NCBI GenBank assembly: GCA_001563915.1
Contig: LKMP01000001.1
Span: 48,604 to 112,603 of the forward strand
Direction: 5' to 3'
Origin: Nanohaloarchaea archaeon B1-Br10_U2g21
GTDB taxonomy: Archaea > Nanohalarchaeota > Nanosalinia > Nanosalinales > Nanosalinaceae
DNA: 64,000 nt
The first letter of the stretch is position 1. Every line of letters begins with the position of its first letter. The notes below the pieces were generated by a model. That model saw nothing but the letters and a program-made list of their open reading frames with translations. It had not been told where the DNA came from and ran no database searches. A program made the translations under genes and the position numbers. Of the stretch, positions 45,835 through 55,479 are shown in pieces.

Positions 45835-46272
45835 ATGAAATGTCATTACTGTGAAGAAGGCGAAACTAGAGTAGTTGACACTCGCGAAAGAAAAGATAAG
45901 ATAAAAAGAAGAAGAGAGTGCAAGAACTGCGGCAAACGCTTCACTACATACGAAACAGTTGAGAGCATTAACACCAAAGTAGAAAAAGATAGAGGAGACA
46001 TAGAAAAGTTCAAAGAAGACAAAATAAGAGCAGGTCTCAAAAAAGCTGTCCAAAAAACGCCTGTCACATCCGACGATATTGAAGAAATCGTTGAAGAAGT
46101 AAAAGCGCAAATTAAACAAAAAGAAAAAGTCTCTTCCAAACACATAGGAGATATAGTAAAATCAGAACTCCGCTCTCGAAACAAAGTAGCCTATATCCGT
46201 TTTGCCTCAGTCTATGACTCATTTGAAGATGTAGAAATGTTCCAAAAAGAAGTTGAGGCCCTAAAAGAATAA
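45835..46272 (+). CDS. nrdR: transcriptional repressor NrdR
   Basis: 145 residues. The N-terminal zinc ribbon (MKCHYC and CKNCGKRFTTYE) is followed by an ATP-cone domain (about 45-135), which senses ATP/dATP. NrdR represses ribonucleotide reductase genes. Here it lies just before nrdJ and behind two NrdR-box-like sites, so autoregulation and control of nrdJ are likely. The spacing to nrdJ is 26 bp, and nrdJ has its own Shine-Dalgarno. Confidence 0.95.
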   Translation: MKCHYCEEGETRVVDTRERKDKIKRRRECKNCGKRFTTYETVESINTKVEKDRGDIEKFKEDKIRAGLKKAVQKTPVTSDDIEEIVEEVKAQIKQKEKVSSKHIGDIVKSELRSRNKVAYIRFASVYDSFEDVEMFQKEVEALKE

Positions 46273-46288
46273 CTTAATCCTATATTAA

Positions 46289-46294
46289 AGGTGA
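46289..46294 (+). promoter_or_regulatory. Shine-Dalgarno of nrdJ
   Basis: AGGTGA four bases before the ATG at 46299. Confidence 0.5.
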
Positions 46295-46298
46295 CAAA

Positions 46299-49200
46299 AT
46301 GCCAAACACACTAGAACAACGTACGGACTTCAAACTACCTGTAAAAAAAGTTACAGGCGAAACAGTCAAAGAAAGACTGACAGAGAACGCCTACGAGCGA
46401 ATATTGCCTGCAAGATATCTTCTCAAAGACAAAAAAGGAGAAGTAATCGAAACAGTAGAGGAAATGTTTGAAAGGGTAGCGAAGAACGTAGCGCAACCAG
46501 ACAAAGAATACGACGATGTAGATTATGAAGAATCTTGGAAAGAGTTCTTCGACTTAATGACTCATCAGGCCTTCATGCCTAACTCTCCAACACTTATGAA
46601 TGCAGGCGCAGATCTACAGCAGCTATCAGCTTGTTTTGTCGCACATCCAGAAGACGACATGGACTCAATTTTCAACTGCGTACACGACGCTGCAAAAATT
46701 TTCCAATCTGGAGGGGGCATGGGATATCCATTCCATCTACTAAGACCTAAAGGAGACCAAGTCAAATCCACAGGCGGAATTGCATCAGGCCCAATGACAT
46801 TCCAGCAAGTTTTCGACACAATGTGCGGCACTATTAAGCAGGGAGGTAAGAGACGAGGAGCACAGATGGGCATTATGCGAGTCGACCATCCGGATGTACT
46901 CAGATTTATTGTTTCTAAGAGAAAAGAAGGAAACCTCTCAAATTTCAACATTTCCGTAGGATTAACAGAAGAATTCATGGAGGCAGTCAAAAATGACGAA
47001 GATTACACTTTGATCAATCCAAGAACTGAGGAGCCTCATATTGTCAACGACAAGACTGCAGAGTTCTACAATACAGACGAAGAATGGCATCCACAAGCTG
47101 CAGGAAGCGACACCGGAAAAGATGATAACTTCTGGAGAGATTTCGCAACAAGTTTCGGAGATGAAATCAAAGAATTTGATATTAGCCTAGAACCAGGGGA
47201 GGAAATGACACTTCCGGCACGATTTATCTGGGAAACGCTCGTAGATGGGGCATGGAGAAATGGAGAACCAGGCCTGTTCATGTACGATGAAACTAACGAA
47301 ATGCACAGCTTTGACATTGAAAAACATCCAGAACACAAGGTAGAAGCCACAAATCCATGTGTTACAGGAGATACTCTGATCTATACGCGTACAGGAGTCT
47401 ATACTGCTGAAGAGCTTTATAATCAGAGAGTCTCTACTGATGTTGTAGTTGACAGCCGTCTCAGTGATGAAAAAGTTAAAGAGGCTTCAAGTGTTTATAA
47501 GACGGGAACAAAAGATGTCTACAAGCTGAGGACGGAAGAAGGATTTGAACTACGATTAACAGCAGACCATAGGGTAATGACTGAAGATGGCTGGAAGGAA
47601 GCTAAAGAGATGGAAGAAGGTGAAGAAGTGCATATTTTAGACCGTGAAGGCTGTTTCGGACACTCAGGAACTGAAAAAGAAGGGAGAGTCCTTGGATGGA
47701 TTGTTGGAGATGGACAGATGAAGCATGATGAAGAACGAACAGTACTTCATTTCTATGATCAAGATACAGAAATATCACAGCAGTTTGCATCTGATGTTAA
47801 CTCGGTAGTTCGTGAAGCAGAAGGAAATGGAAACTACGGAATTGGAGTGCAGCAAATTCAAAGAAGTGAGGGTCATAGAAAAGTCGAAACTGCAAAAGAA
47901 CAAAGAGTCAGATCTTCAAGACTGTATGAATTTGCATCAGAATATGGTCTGGAAGAGGAAAAACTACAGGTTCCTGATAAGGTATTTAGGTCAAGTAAAA
48001 AGATGGCGAAAGGATTTCTACAAGGTCTTTTCACAGCAGATGGCTCGGTACAAGGGAACGTTGAGAAAGGAGTCCAAATAAGGCTATCCAGTTCACATAA
48101 ACCGCTATTGAAGCAGACTCAAAGACTTTTGATCAACTTCGGAATCTACAGTAAAATATACGAAAATAGGAGAGATAAAGGAGTTAGAAAGTTACCAGAC
48201 AGCAAAGGCGGCTTAAAAGAGTATGAAGTAAAAGCTCAGCACGAACTAGTTATCTCAAAAGATAATCTAGCGAAATTCAAAGAAGAAATTGGGTTTTTAA
48301 GAGAAGATAAGAACCAGAAACTCAGAGAAAAATTGTCTAACTACACTAAAGGACCTTACACAGAACAAAAAACTGCTAAAGTGAAGCAGATAGAAAAAGA
48401 TGGTCATGAAGACGTATATGATCTTACTGAGCCGGATACACACAGCTTCATTGCAAACGGCATAGTAGTCCACAACTGCGGCGAGCAACCGTTGGAGAAT
48501 TATGAGGCTTGCAACCTTGGACACATTAATCTATCGCTTCTGGTAAAAGATAAAGGGGATGGAACAGCATTAACGTTCTCGGAATGGAAACAGAACAAAG
48601 GTAGTGCATACGATCTGGACACACAAGAAGGGCTAGAAGAAGCAATGCAGGACTACATTCAGGAAGCAGTCGACATGGAGCAGTTTGAGTACGTTGCAAA
48701 AACGGGTACTCGTTTCCTTGACAATGTGGTGACTATGAGTGACTTTCCGCTTGAGGAAATTGAAGAAACTGTTACTTCGCTGAGGAAGATAGGTCTAGGA
48801 ATCATGGGATTCGCACAGATGATGACTCAGTTAGGCGTAAGATATGGATCAGAAGAATCAATAGCGGCAGCAAAAGAAGTACAGAGACTAGTAACAAGGT
48901 TCTCAATAGAGGAAAGCCACAAACTTGCAGGAGAGAGAGGAGAGTTTTCAGAGTGGGAGAAATCCAAATGGGCTGAACCAACAGAATATCCAGGATGGTT
49001 CGAACAGTACACAGGAGGACTAGATCCTGAAGAATTTGAAGATGGTCTCAAGATGAGAAACCACAACACAGTTACAATTGCTCCGACTGGAACGACCTCG
49101 ATGATTGCGAACACCTCTGGAGGATGTGAACCCGTATACTCTTTAGCATACTTCAAGAACGTTGCAAAAGACATTCAAGGAACAGACATGCTTGTAGAGT

Positions 49201-50342
49201 TCGATGACTACTTCATCAAGGCCTTGGAGGCAAACGACGTTGATGTAGAAGAAGTCAAAGAAGCAGCGGAAGAGAAAATGCGGAACAACGAATGGGAGGG
49301 AGTAGAATCTATCCCGGACGAAATTTTGCCTGCGCATGTTAAAGAAATTTTCACAACAGCTGACCAGGTAAAAGCAGATGAACACGTCGACATTCAGGCA
49401 GCATTCCAGTACCACAACCACTCAGGAATCTCCAAGACATGCAACTTCCCTAACAGCGCAACAAAAGAAGACGTCAGAGACGCCTACATGAGAGCCTACG
49501 ACAAAGGAATCAAAGGTATGACCGTCTATAGAGATGGAACACGAGACGTACAAGTCTTACAGACTAACCAAGAGAACACATTGACTGATATGGATAAGGT
49601 CGATATGCTCAGCCAGATTGTAGAAGAATTTGGCGGGGCTCAGAAATTACTCGAATCGAACGAGTTTGAGGAGGTGGTCGGAGACACAGATTTAGAACTC
49701 CAAGAACAGGAACTAGAAAAAGAAGTAACACAGGAAGGAATTGAAGCAGACACAGAAAAAACCCGGAATCCGTTCACTAATGGAGGTTCTAACACTTCAA
49801 TGAGTAACGAAGCCCGGAAAAGACCTAAAGTCATTACAGGTTCAACACAGGAAATCGAGACAGCGTACGGAGACCTCTACGTCACAATCAATGATGACCA
49901 AGAGGGACCATTTGAAGTATTCGCCCAGATCGGAAAAGCAGGAGGATATACACAATCCTTTACAGAAGGATTAGGCCGTACTATATCTCTAGCATTAAGA
50001 ACGGGTGCAGAAGCAGAAGATGTTATCAAACAACTTGATGACATCCGAAGCCCACAGATTAGCTGGGACCAAGGTACGCAAATCCATTCAGTGCCTGACG
50101 CAATCGCTGAAGCAATGAAACGTCACGTAGGCATGGAACAAGGTCAACAACAAACAGTAGACAGCTTCGAGGGGGAGATACAACCAAAAACTAGTACGGA
50201 AGAATTTGCAGATGCGACTAAAAAAGGAGCAGCAAGCATCGTAAGCGATGGAGACAACCCTGAATGTCCAGACTGTGGAGGCATGTTAGAACTCCAAGAA
50301 GGATGTAAAAAATGCTCAACCTGCGGATGGAGCCAGTGCTAG
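46299..50342 (+). CDS. nrdJ: adenosylcobalamin-dependent ribonucleotide reductase (class II), with intein
   Basis: 1347 codons: 974 residues of enzyme plus a 373-residue intein (residues 354-726). The extein has [14 protein letters not shown], the catalytic NPCGEQ loop (Asn352, Pro353, Cys727, Glu729 in the precursor), [15 protein letters not shown] and a C-terminal zinc-finger-like cluster ([15 protein letters not shown]). This is class II NrdJ, which makes dNTP precursors with B12 and does not need oxygen. No activity-site ATP cone is visible at its N-terminus. The intein must splice out before the radical Cys is functional. Confidence 0.95.
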   Translation: MPNTLEQRTDFKLPVKKVTGETVKERLTENAYERILPARYLLKDKKGEVIETVEEMFERVAKNVAQPDKEYDDVDYEESWKEFFDLMTHQAFMPNSPTLMNAGADLQQLSACFVAHPEDDMDSIFNCVHDAAKIFQSGGGMGYPFHLLRPKGDQVKSTGGIASGPMTFQQVFDTMCGTIKQGGKRRGAQMGIMRVDHPDVLRFIVSKRKEGNLSNFNISVGLTEEFMEAVKNDEDYTLINPRTEEPHIVNDKTAEFYNTDEEWHPQAAGSDTGKDDNFWRDFATSFGDEIKEFDISLEPGEEMTLPARFIWETLVDGAWRNGEPGLFMYDETNEMHSFDIEKHPEHKVEATNPCVTGDTLIYTRTGVYTAEELYNQRVSTDVVVDSRLSDEKVKEASSVYKTGTKDVYKLRTEEGFELRLTADHRVMTEDGWKEAKEMEEGEEVHILDREGCFGHSGTEKEGRVLGWIVGDGQMKHDEERTVLHFYDQDTEISQQFASDVNSVVREAEGNGNYGIGVQQIQRSEGHRKVETAKEQRVRSSRLYEFASEYGLEEEKLQVPDKVFRSSKKMAKGFLQGLFTADGSVQGNVEKGVQIRLSSSHKPLLKQTQRLLINFGIYSKIYENRRDKGVRKLPDSKGGLKEYEVKAQHELVISKDNLAKFKEEIGFLREDKNQKLREKLSNYTKGPYTEQKTAKVKQIEKDGHEDVYDLTEPDTHSFIANGIVVHNCGEQPLENYEACNLGHINLSLLVKDKGDGTALTFSEWKQNKGSAYDLDTQEGLEEAMQDYIQEAVDMEQFEYVAKTGTRFLDNVVTMSDFPLEEIEETVTSLRKIGLGIMGFAQMMTQLGVRYGSEESIAAAKEVQRLVTRFSIEESHKLAGERGEFSEWEKSKWAEPTEYPGWFEQYTGGLDPEEFEDGLKMRNHNTVTIAPTGTTSMIANTSGGCEPVYSLAYFKNVAKDIQGTDMLVEFDDYFIKALEANDVDVEEVKEAAEEKMRNNEWEGVESIPDEILPAHVKEIFTTADQVKADEHVDIQAAFQYHNHSGISKTCNFPNSATKEDVRDAYMRAYDKGIKGMTVYRDGTRDVQVLQTNQENTLTDMDKVDMLSQIVEEFGGAQKLLESNEFEEVVGDTDLELQEQELEKEVTQEGIEADTEKTRNPFTNGGSNTSMSNEARKRPKVITGSTQEIETAYGDLYVTINDDQEGPFEVFAQIGKAGGYTQSFTEGLGRTISLALRTGAEAEDVIKQLDDIRSPQISWDQGTQIHSVPDAIAEAMKRHVGMEQGQQQTVDSFEGEIQPKTSTEEFADATKKGAASIVSDGDNPECPDCGGMLELQEGCKKCSTCGWSQC
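47358..48476 (+). mobile_element. intein in NrdJ with LAGLIDADG endonuclease
   Basis: 373 residues. Splice junctions: Cys1 in [12 protein letters not shown] and His-Asn at the end ([11 protein letters not shown]), followed by Cys of CGEQ. Hint blocks A and B (ADHRV) and F/G are present. Two LAGLIDADG motifs ([10 protein letters not shown] near residue 111; [11 protein letters not shown] near 220) indicate a homing endonuclease, apparently intact. The insertion is right at the catalytic Cys, the most conserved spot of the enzyme. Confidence 0.93.
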
Positions 50343-50663
50343 GTGGACAAGAGAATGACTGATAGACAACTCGACCTAGGCCAGTACAAGCTCCACCACG
50401 TAACCGGCATGGAACCCATAACAGGTGTCGAGGAGGTCAAAACCCTTCTCACACCGAGGCCTTCAATGGCCTCAGGAACGCTCCAAGAGAAAATTGCAGA
50501 TATAGAAACCACTCTGACATGCGACCAACGATACCTGGGAGAAACAGACGCACCAGACTACAGCCAGTTTGAACAAGCTACATTGGATGTAGGTGTACTT
50601 GTAGAGACAGAACAGTCTCAAATCGGAGACTACAACAAATCAAGGGCAATCGCATCAGACTAG
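50343..50663 (+). CDS. small unknown protein linked to nrdJ
   Basis: 106 residues from the GTG at 50343, directly after the nrdJ stop with no gap; an ATG at 50355 is an alternative. Acidic and soluble, with one Cys. Family not recognised. Tight linkage to nrdJ suggests a role in reductase function or assembly, by position only. A hairpin terminator follows the stop. Confidence 0.65.
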   Translation: MDKRMTDRQLDLGQYKLHHVTGMEPITGVEEVKTLLTPRPSMASGTLQEKIADIETTLTCDQRYLGETDAPDYSQFEQATLDVGVLVETEQSQIGDYNKSRAIASD

Positions 50664-50690
50664 GCCCAAAGGCCTAGATATCTCCTTTTT
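50660..50690 (+). terminator. intrinsic terminator of the nrd operon
   Basis: A perfect 7-bp stem, CTAGGCC (50660-50666) and GGCCTAG (50671-50677), around a CAAA loop, followed by a T-rich stretch from about 50682. It includes the stop codon of the small gene. Confidence 0.6.
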
Positions 50691-50707
50691 CTTTTATTAT
50701 GCAAAGT

Positions 50708-50999
50708 TTATTCTCTCATTCTTCTTGAGGCCTTCATTACTGCTCTGTATTTGTCGTAGTTGTTGATTTCTTGTCTGAGGAATTGTTCGCATTCTTCTGT
50801 TTCTGTTGTTAGCATGTTGAAGGCCTGTAGTGCGTATAGTCGTTGTTCTACTTCTTCCTCTGGTAGTGTGGAGTAGGGTTCTGTGTATCCCAGTATTTCA
50901 TTGTATGTTGCTTTCTCTTCAGGATCTAATTATAGCATTAATTATGAATGGTGATCCTGTTTCGTCGTCTATGAGTCTACGTTTGTCGTTGTAATTCAT
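50708..50999 (-). pseudogene. frameshifted small gene
   Basis: On the minus strand the ATG at 50999 opens MNYNDKRRLIDDETGSPF and runs into a TGA near 50921. From about 50932 onward another frame continues cleanly (LDPEEKATYNEILGYTEPY... to MRE) and ends with TAA at 50708-50710. The two halves join into one acidic protein of about 97 residues after a single-base shift near 50927-50935. The codon use of both halves looks like the nrd genes nearby. A real mutation, a sequencing error or a programmed shift are all possible. Family unknown. Confidence 0.6.
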
Positions 51000-51066
51000 T
51001 TTTCGAGGACTCCTAAAGAGTTGTGCAGGATCGCATTATTTAGTTGTTCCTGTTCAGTGAGTATTC

Positions 51067-51603
51067 ATGGATTTTGATGATTTTGAGAGCTTAGAAGCAA
51101 TAATAAGACCTTACAACGATGATTCCAAAGTTCTAGGCAGATTTGATTATTTTGAAAGTAGCGTTATTGCGGGCAGGTCTAAAGACTCTGGTTTTATAGC
51201 TCTCGGAACTGAAGAGAATGCAATTGAGGCTTTGGACACTGTAAATATGTACTTTCCTTTGAGAGGGGATTTGAGCGTGTGCTATGCTGGAGATGAAGCG
51301 GCTAGAGGACTTGACTTGCATATGTATCAGTCCTATGAACACAATAACTGGAAAAAACTGGATGCAGACACAGAATTTTTTGGTTTTCAATGGGGTTGTG
51401 ACTCTGGCGAGTTTTTCGGTAAAGAAGGAAATTATATGGCTTTATATTCTAAAGAAGATAGAGGAGTTGACAGAGAATTTATGGAGGGTGTTCGTGAAGT
51501 TGCTCCGGAATTTAATGAGGTATTAGACGATAGAGCTATTGCGGATATAAGTTCTTTTTTGTCAACTCCGCCTAACTTAATCTGCCGCGGATCATATTTT
51601 TAA
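51067..51603 (+). CDS. unknown protein
   Basis: 178 residues, acidic and rich in Phe/Tyr, with no membrane span, no signal peptide and no recognised motif. Three Cys are scattered. Monocistronic, after the broken gene. The AT-rich GCATTATTTAG about 30 bp upstream may be its TATA box. Confidence 0.65.
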   Translation: MDFDDFESLEAIIRPYNDDSKVLGRFDYFESSVIAGRSKDSGFIALGTEENAIEALDTVNMYFPLRGDLSVCYAGDEAARGLDLHMYQSYEHNNWKKLDADTEFFGFQWGCDSGEFFGKEGNYMALYSKEDRGVDREFMEGVREVAPEFNEVLDDRAIADISSFLSTPPNLICRGSYF

Positions 51604-51663
51604 ACAAGGATTTTTTTGTGTAAAAGAAGTATTTATGACTCTTCAGGAGACTGTTCATAAATT

Positions 51664-52149
51664 ATGAACTCTCTCAATAATGATGTTAGAAGAGTACTAG
51701 ATACTTTAAATAACGAAATAGACGCGGACAGTATCGGTGCTTTGCACGCATTTTTTGATGAGAAGCCTGACAGTTATTCTTTAACACAGCAAGATCTTGA
51801 CTATCTCAAGAATAGAGGTATCAAAGGCTTGGATAATTTAGCGAAATGTAGTAGTTACTTCATAGAGTTCAGAGAATCAGATAAGTCTAATTTCAGGTAT
51901 TTTGTTGAAAACTATTCTGAAGTGCTTCCAGATATAGAATTGATAATAACGCCTACTAACCGCGCTTTTTCTGCAACTCGGGCTTCTTCTAGCGGTGCTT
52001 CTGCAGGGACGGTGGCTAGTCAACTCCACAAAGCAGGTCTTGCTGAAAAATGTGGGGTGAAAAGAACCTACAGGATGACAAGTAGTGCTGAAGACTATAG
52101 AATGGTGGAACACGTCGTAAACAGCATAGATGAGCCTTCAGAAGATTAA
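51664..52149 (+). CDS. unknown protein with winged-helix-like C-terminus
   Basis: 161 residues. An all-helical N-terminal half is followed by a winged-helix-like segment (SSGASAGTVASQLHKAGLAEKCG then KRTYRMT) that could bind DNA. Possibly a transcription factor. It lies 60 bp after the previous unknown gene on the same strand. Confidence 0.62.
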   Translation: MNSLNNDVRRVLDTLNNEIDADSIGALHAFFDEKPDSYSLTQQDLDYLKNRGIKGLDNLAKCSSYFIEFRESDKSNFRYFVENYSEVLPDIELIITPTNRAFSATRASSSGASAGTVASQLHKAGLAEKCGVKRTYRMTSSAEDYRMVEHVVNSIDEPSED

Positions 52150-52275
52150 TAAGAGAGTCAAGCATTTTAACAATTCTCAGGTTGTATTTGGATAAATTCC
52201 TGTTAATTACTTCTGTTGTATGCGGCCTATAATGTTCTGCAAAGAAGTAGTTCTAATTTAACCGAACAACGTCAT

Positions 52276-52283
52276 ATACATTA
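52276..52283 (+). promoter_or_regulatory. TATA box before a secreted protein gene
   Basis: ATTATAAA lies about 28-35 bp before the ATG at 52311, which fits a leaderless mRNA. Confidence 0.45.
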
Positions 52284-52310
52284 TAAAGAAGCTCTGACTA
52301 TTTACTTCCT

Positions 52311-52817
52311 ATGGGAATAAAACACACAGTTCTAATACTATCAGTCTTACTATCAATTAGTATTGCGACAGCATTTTCAAGTTCTGTAAGCTTTGATGAT
52401 CCTGAAACAACAGATTACAGTGAACGCGATGTTGAAGCAGTATGTGGAGATGTTGATGTAAATTCACAAGATGTAGATGTGGATGTTAATGAGACTGAAG
52501 TTACTTTTTCAGGTCTTTACTGTGCTAACACTGGAGGATATACGATTACAGAGCAAGATATGAATAGTACTGATGGCGAAATCCGAGCAGTTGTGGAGAT
52601 AGAAGAACCTAGAGACGATCAGGTAGTTACGACAGTAATTACCCCGGTAGAATTTAACATGACGGAAGAGTTTGATGATGGAGTTTATGAATTCGTCTAT
52701 GATGTAAAAATTGCTAATGAAACTTTGGAATCTGATGCTCAAGAAATCGAGATCGGAGATATAGAAGATACAACTATCTTTGGCTCCATTGTAAATTGGT
52801 TTGCAACACTGTTCTAA
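52311..52817 (+). CDS. secreted acidic protein with hydrophobic C-terminus
   Basis: 168 residues. A signal peptide (HTVLILSVLLSISIATAFS) is followed by a beta-rich, very acidic domain with two Cys and several N-x-T/S sequons (NET, NMT, NST). The last 14 residues (TTIFGSIVNWFATLF) are hydrophobic but too short for a normal span. No known domain. Similar in plan to the proteins at 52924-53811 and 62291-62698. Confidence 0.72.
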   Translation: MGIKHTVLILSVLLSISIATAFSSSVSFDDPETTDYSERDVEAVCGDVDVNSQDVDVDVNETEVTFSGLYCANTGGYTITEQDMNSTDGEIRAVVEIEEPRDDQVVTTVITPVEFNMTEEFDDGVYEFVYDVKIANETLESDAQEIEIGDIEDTTIFGSIVNWFATLF

Positions 52818-52923
52818 GATTAAAACATGTTTTTCCTCATATTTTTTACATAGCCTATCTTTTTTCCCTTATTTAGTTCTGTAATTTGTTTTAACTGGAT
52901 TAAAATTCCTCTATTTGTATACC

Positions 52924-53811
52924 ATGAATTATCAAAAGACGTGCGCGTTATTGATAGCGTGTCTAGCCCTATCTGTAGGTATGGTGGCTGCTTCAGAAGA
53001 CAATTCGACCGATTCTGAGCCCATAGAAGAAAATATTACAGACTATGAGTTCAGTTTCGAGATAGTTGATACAGAAATTGAAGAAGAACAGCTTGATTAC
53101 GAGGTAGGAAATGATGGAGTTGAGTTAAGTGGAACAGTAGAGCAACCTACTCCGTGCCACGAACTCAACGCCACAGTCCCAGAAGATGAACAATACACAC
53201 TGAACATAGACTCAGAAGAGATTGAGACAGAAAACGATGAAGCCTGTCCGCAAGTAGTAGAATACGATAGTTTCGAGGCCCTATTCGATGCAGCGTATCC
53301 TTATGAATTGACAGTAAACTTTGACGACAGCGAAATGGCTGTACTGTCTATAGATGAGTCCGGAAACGTAGAAAACTATGACCAAACAGAGAACCTGAAC
53401 GAAACTGAAGGCTTAGAAGAAGACGTGAATGAGACGGATACTGAAGAACCAGACGAGACAGAAGTAAACGAAACTGAAGATACAGAACTGAATGAAACAG
53501 ACGAAGAGCTTAATGAGACAGAACAACAATCAGAAGACGAAACAGATGAACTAGTAAACGAAACAGAACCTAGCAACGAAACAGAAGAGGAAGAGTCTCC
53601 ACAACCAGACATTGAAATAGAAGAAGACGTTGACGAAACAGATGAACCAGAAATTGAATTAGAAGACGAAGAAACAACAGAACAGTCTGAAGAAGATCAG
53701 GAAGAGACAGTCGGACCTGAAGAAGAGATTGAAGAAGAGGACGAATCAGTTATAGACAACGCTATCACAAGCGTATCAAACATTATCAACACTATTATTC
53801 CCGGGAGATAG
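52924..53811 (+). CDS. secreted sequon-rich acidic protein
   Basis: 295 residues from the ATG at 52924, supported by the GATTAAAAT box about 26 bp upstream. A signal peptide (TCALLIACLALSVGMVAAS) precedes a globular part of about 130 residues, then a Glu/Thr/Asn-rich tail (residues about 155-275) with seven NET sequons, and a short amphipathic end (AITSVSNIINTIIPGR). The tail looks like a glycosylated stalk. Family not recognised. Convergent with the YchF gene. Confidence 0.72.
   Translation: MNYQKTCALLIACLALSVGMVAASEDNSTDSEPIEENITDYEFSFEIVDTEIEEEQLDYEVGNDGVELSGTVEQPTPCHELNATVPEDEQYTLNIDSEEIETENDEACPQVVEYDSFEALFDAAYPYELTVNFDDSEMAVLSIDESGNVENYDQTENLNETEGLEEDVNETDTEEPDETEVNETEDTELNETDEELNETEQQSEDETDELVNETEPSNETEEEESPQPDIEIEEDVDETDEPEIELEDEETTEQSEEDQEETVGPEEEIEEEDESVIDNAITSVSNIINTIIPGR
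53398..53583 (+). repeat. array of NET glycosylation sequons
   Basis: Seven Asn-Glu-Thr units within 62 codons, separated by 2-12 acidic residues, in the tail of the secreted protein. Each is a potential N-glycosylation site. Codons differ between copies (aacgaaact, aatgagacg, aacgaaaca), so the array is kept at protein level and is not a recent DNA duplication. Confidence 0.7.
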
Positions 53812-53814
53812 AGG

Positions 53815-55014
53815 CTAGTTCGTTGTAACTATCTCTATAACATCCCCATTTTCTATTTTTCTATCTCCGCTGACTTGCCGATTCTCTCTACAATCAATAC
53901 CATGCAAGAATCCCTCTCCGAGATCAGAGTGAATCTCAAACGCGAAATCTAAGACTGTGGAGTCATCAGGCACTAAGAAACAATCAGGTAAGATATTACC
54001 ATGCTCATCGCCTAAACCATCGGCGCCACCGGGAAATACATACTTCAGACCTAACTCCTCAAAAACTGCTACTTCTAAGGCTTCTTGCACGCCAGTGCTT
54101 CCAAAGTCTTCGAGAAATTCTTTTATTTCTGTCAGGCCCTCTAACTGCTCGCTGCTTAAGTTATCCTCGTTTAAAATCTCAAAATCGGAATCTCCTGGCC
54201 AGTAGTTCAACAAATCCTGCTCATCTGCGTTCTTTAGCGCTTTTTCAGCATGAGCACTACAAGGCACAATTTCAAGATGAGAATACTCACTATCATTCGT
54301 AATCTCTTCAAAATTTTCACGCCCTTTTTCAGTGTCTAGTTTATTAGCAGCAATAACCATAGGTTTCGTTGCTTTTCTGATGCTTCTTGCAAGACTTAAC
54401 TTATCCATGTCACTCCATGTATCAGGATCTAATTCTAAATTTTCATTCAGAATAATTTTCTTGACTTGATTTTTGTTAGTTTTGAAAGCACTCATTTGCT
54501 CTGCAAGCTCTTCTTCTAGTTTGACGTCTTGTTGACGTGCTTTACCATCAAAACGTTCAATTCCTTTTTCAAGGATGCCTAGATACCATTGGTCCAGTTC
54601 ATTCTCTAGAAAATTAATATCTTCTCTTGGGTTATGTCCTTCAGTTGGTTCGCCTTTTGCGTCTGTTTCTCCTGAAAAATCCACTATGTGGATTAGCACA
54701 TCTGCCTCATTTAAATCGCTTAAGAACTTATTTCCTAGTCCTTTACCCTCATGCGCTCCGGGCACTAATCCCGCAACATCAACTAGTTTCACAGGCACGT
54801 ACCTTGTACCATCATGATAGAATCCGACCCTGGGGTCTGGTGTCTCATCGAAATCTGGAGCCGCGTCTTGGACACGCACATAGGCCTCGCCCACAGAAGG
54901 CTCAATTGTAGTAAATGGGTACGCAGCTTCATCCACATTGTTCATTGTGGCTGCATTAAAGAAAGTTGATTTTCCAACACTGGGTTTTCCCACAAGTCCG
55001 ATCTTGTATGCCAT
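53815..55014 (-). CDS. ychF: YchF/OLA1-type GTPase with TGS domain
   Basis: 399 residues from the ATG at 55014. G1 is GKPSVGKST near residue 9, G3 is DVAGLVPGAHEGKGLGNKFL, G4 is AANKLD, and the C-terminus ends in a TGS domain (FAFEIHSDLGEGFLHGIDC...). It matches the archaeal YchF branch with an inserted domain, associated with ribosomes. A longer reading from 55137 adds a hydrophobic stretch overlapping the divergent gene and is rejected. Confidence 0.92.
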   Translation of the reverse strand: MAYKIGLVGKPSVGKSTFFNAATMNNVDEAAYPFTTIEPSVGEAYVRVQDAAPDFDETPDPRVGFYHDGTRYVPVKLVDVAGLVPGAHEGKGLGNKFLSDLNEADVLIHIVDFSGETDAKGEPTEGHNPREDINFLENELDQWYLGILEKGIERFDGKARQQDVKLEEELAEQMSAFKTNKNQVKKIILNENLELDPDTWSDMDKLSLARSIRKATKPMVIAANKLDTEKGRENFEEITNDSEYSHLEIVPCSAHAEKALKNADEQDLLNYWPGDSDFEILNEDNLSSEQLEGLTEIKEFLEDFGSTGVQEALEVAVFEELGLKYVFPGGADGLGDEHGNILPDCFLVPDDSTVLDFAFEIHSDLGEGFLHGIDCRENRQVSGDRKIENGDVIEIVTTN

Positions 55015-55042
55015 AAGCTTAACTAATACACAAATCCTATTA

Positions 55043-55342
55043 ATGAGTATGAGTTTTAGAAATAGAAATAATCCTGCAAATAAAAAATTTGTCAGTATTG
55101 AAGAGGCACGCCAAGCAGTTTTCAAGCAGATTGACATAGTGGAAAATGAAAAGGAAGCTCCTAAAGGCCGTGAAATTGGTAGTCCTCCGAATGACGCAGC
55201 TATGAATATCCTTGAGAACTACACAGTACAATACTTTACTTTGTTACAAGAACAGTATGAATTTAGCTTCAGCATCCGTGATGTAGCTCAAGAGTTTACG
55301 TCCTGTGTTCTAAATCCAAGTAACACTAACCAAAAGAGCTAA
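55043..55342 (+). CDS. small unknown protein
   Basis: 99 residues from the ATG at 55043 (an ATG at 55049 is an alternative). Basic N-terminus (FRNRNNPANKK), helical middle (IEEARQAVFKQIDIVENEKEA) and one Cys. Divergent from ychF with a 28-bp gap, so promoters must overlap. Not recognised. It is followed without a gap by a possible 31-codon ORF. Confidence 0.6.
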   Translation: MSMSFRNRNNPANKKFVSIEEARQAVFKQIDIVENEKEAPKGREIGSPPNDAAMNILENYTVQYFTLLQEQYEFSFSIRDVAQEFTSCVLNPSNTNQKS

Positions 55343-55437
55343 TGAAAATATTACAGTATATTCATACTAAATCTCCGTCAGAAGCAGAGAAACTTAAGAC
55401 TAATATTGACAATTTCTTCAAAAGGAATTATGTCTGA
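55342..55437 (+). CDS. possible 31-residue microprotein
   Basis: An ATG overlapping the previous stop (TAATG) opens a 31-codon frame, MKILQYIHTKSPSEAEKLKTN then IDNFFKRNYV, ending at TGA. The sequence is hydrophilic and helix-prone. The overlap is the only support; chance cannot be excluded. Confidence 0.25.
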   Translation: MKILQYIHTKSPSEAEKLKTNIDNFFKRNYV

Positions 55438-55479
55438 AATGTCATAGAACGTTAAAACATTCAGCTGTTTATAATAACT

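Noticed and set aside
47812..48081. 89-residue frame inside the intein
   Set aside because: It lies out of frame within the intein coding region and has no own signals; it is a shadow of the real gene.
50343..50663. Homology between the nrdJ-linked small protein and the broken gene at 50708-50999
   Set aside because: They are neighbours with similar codon use, but their sequences share no recognisable pattern.
53398..53583. Recent tandem DNA duplication
   Set aside because: The NET units have different codons and irregular spacing, so the repetition is at protein level.
54575..54911. Plus-strand frames opposite ychF
   Set aside because: Antisense shadows of a strongly conserved GTPase gene; no promoter or start signal.
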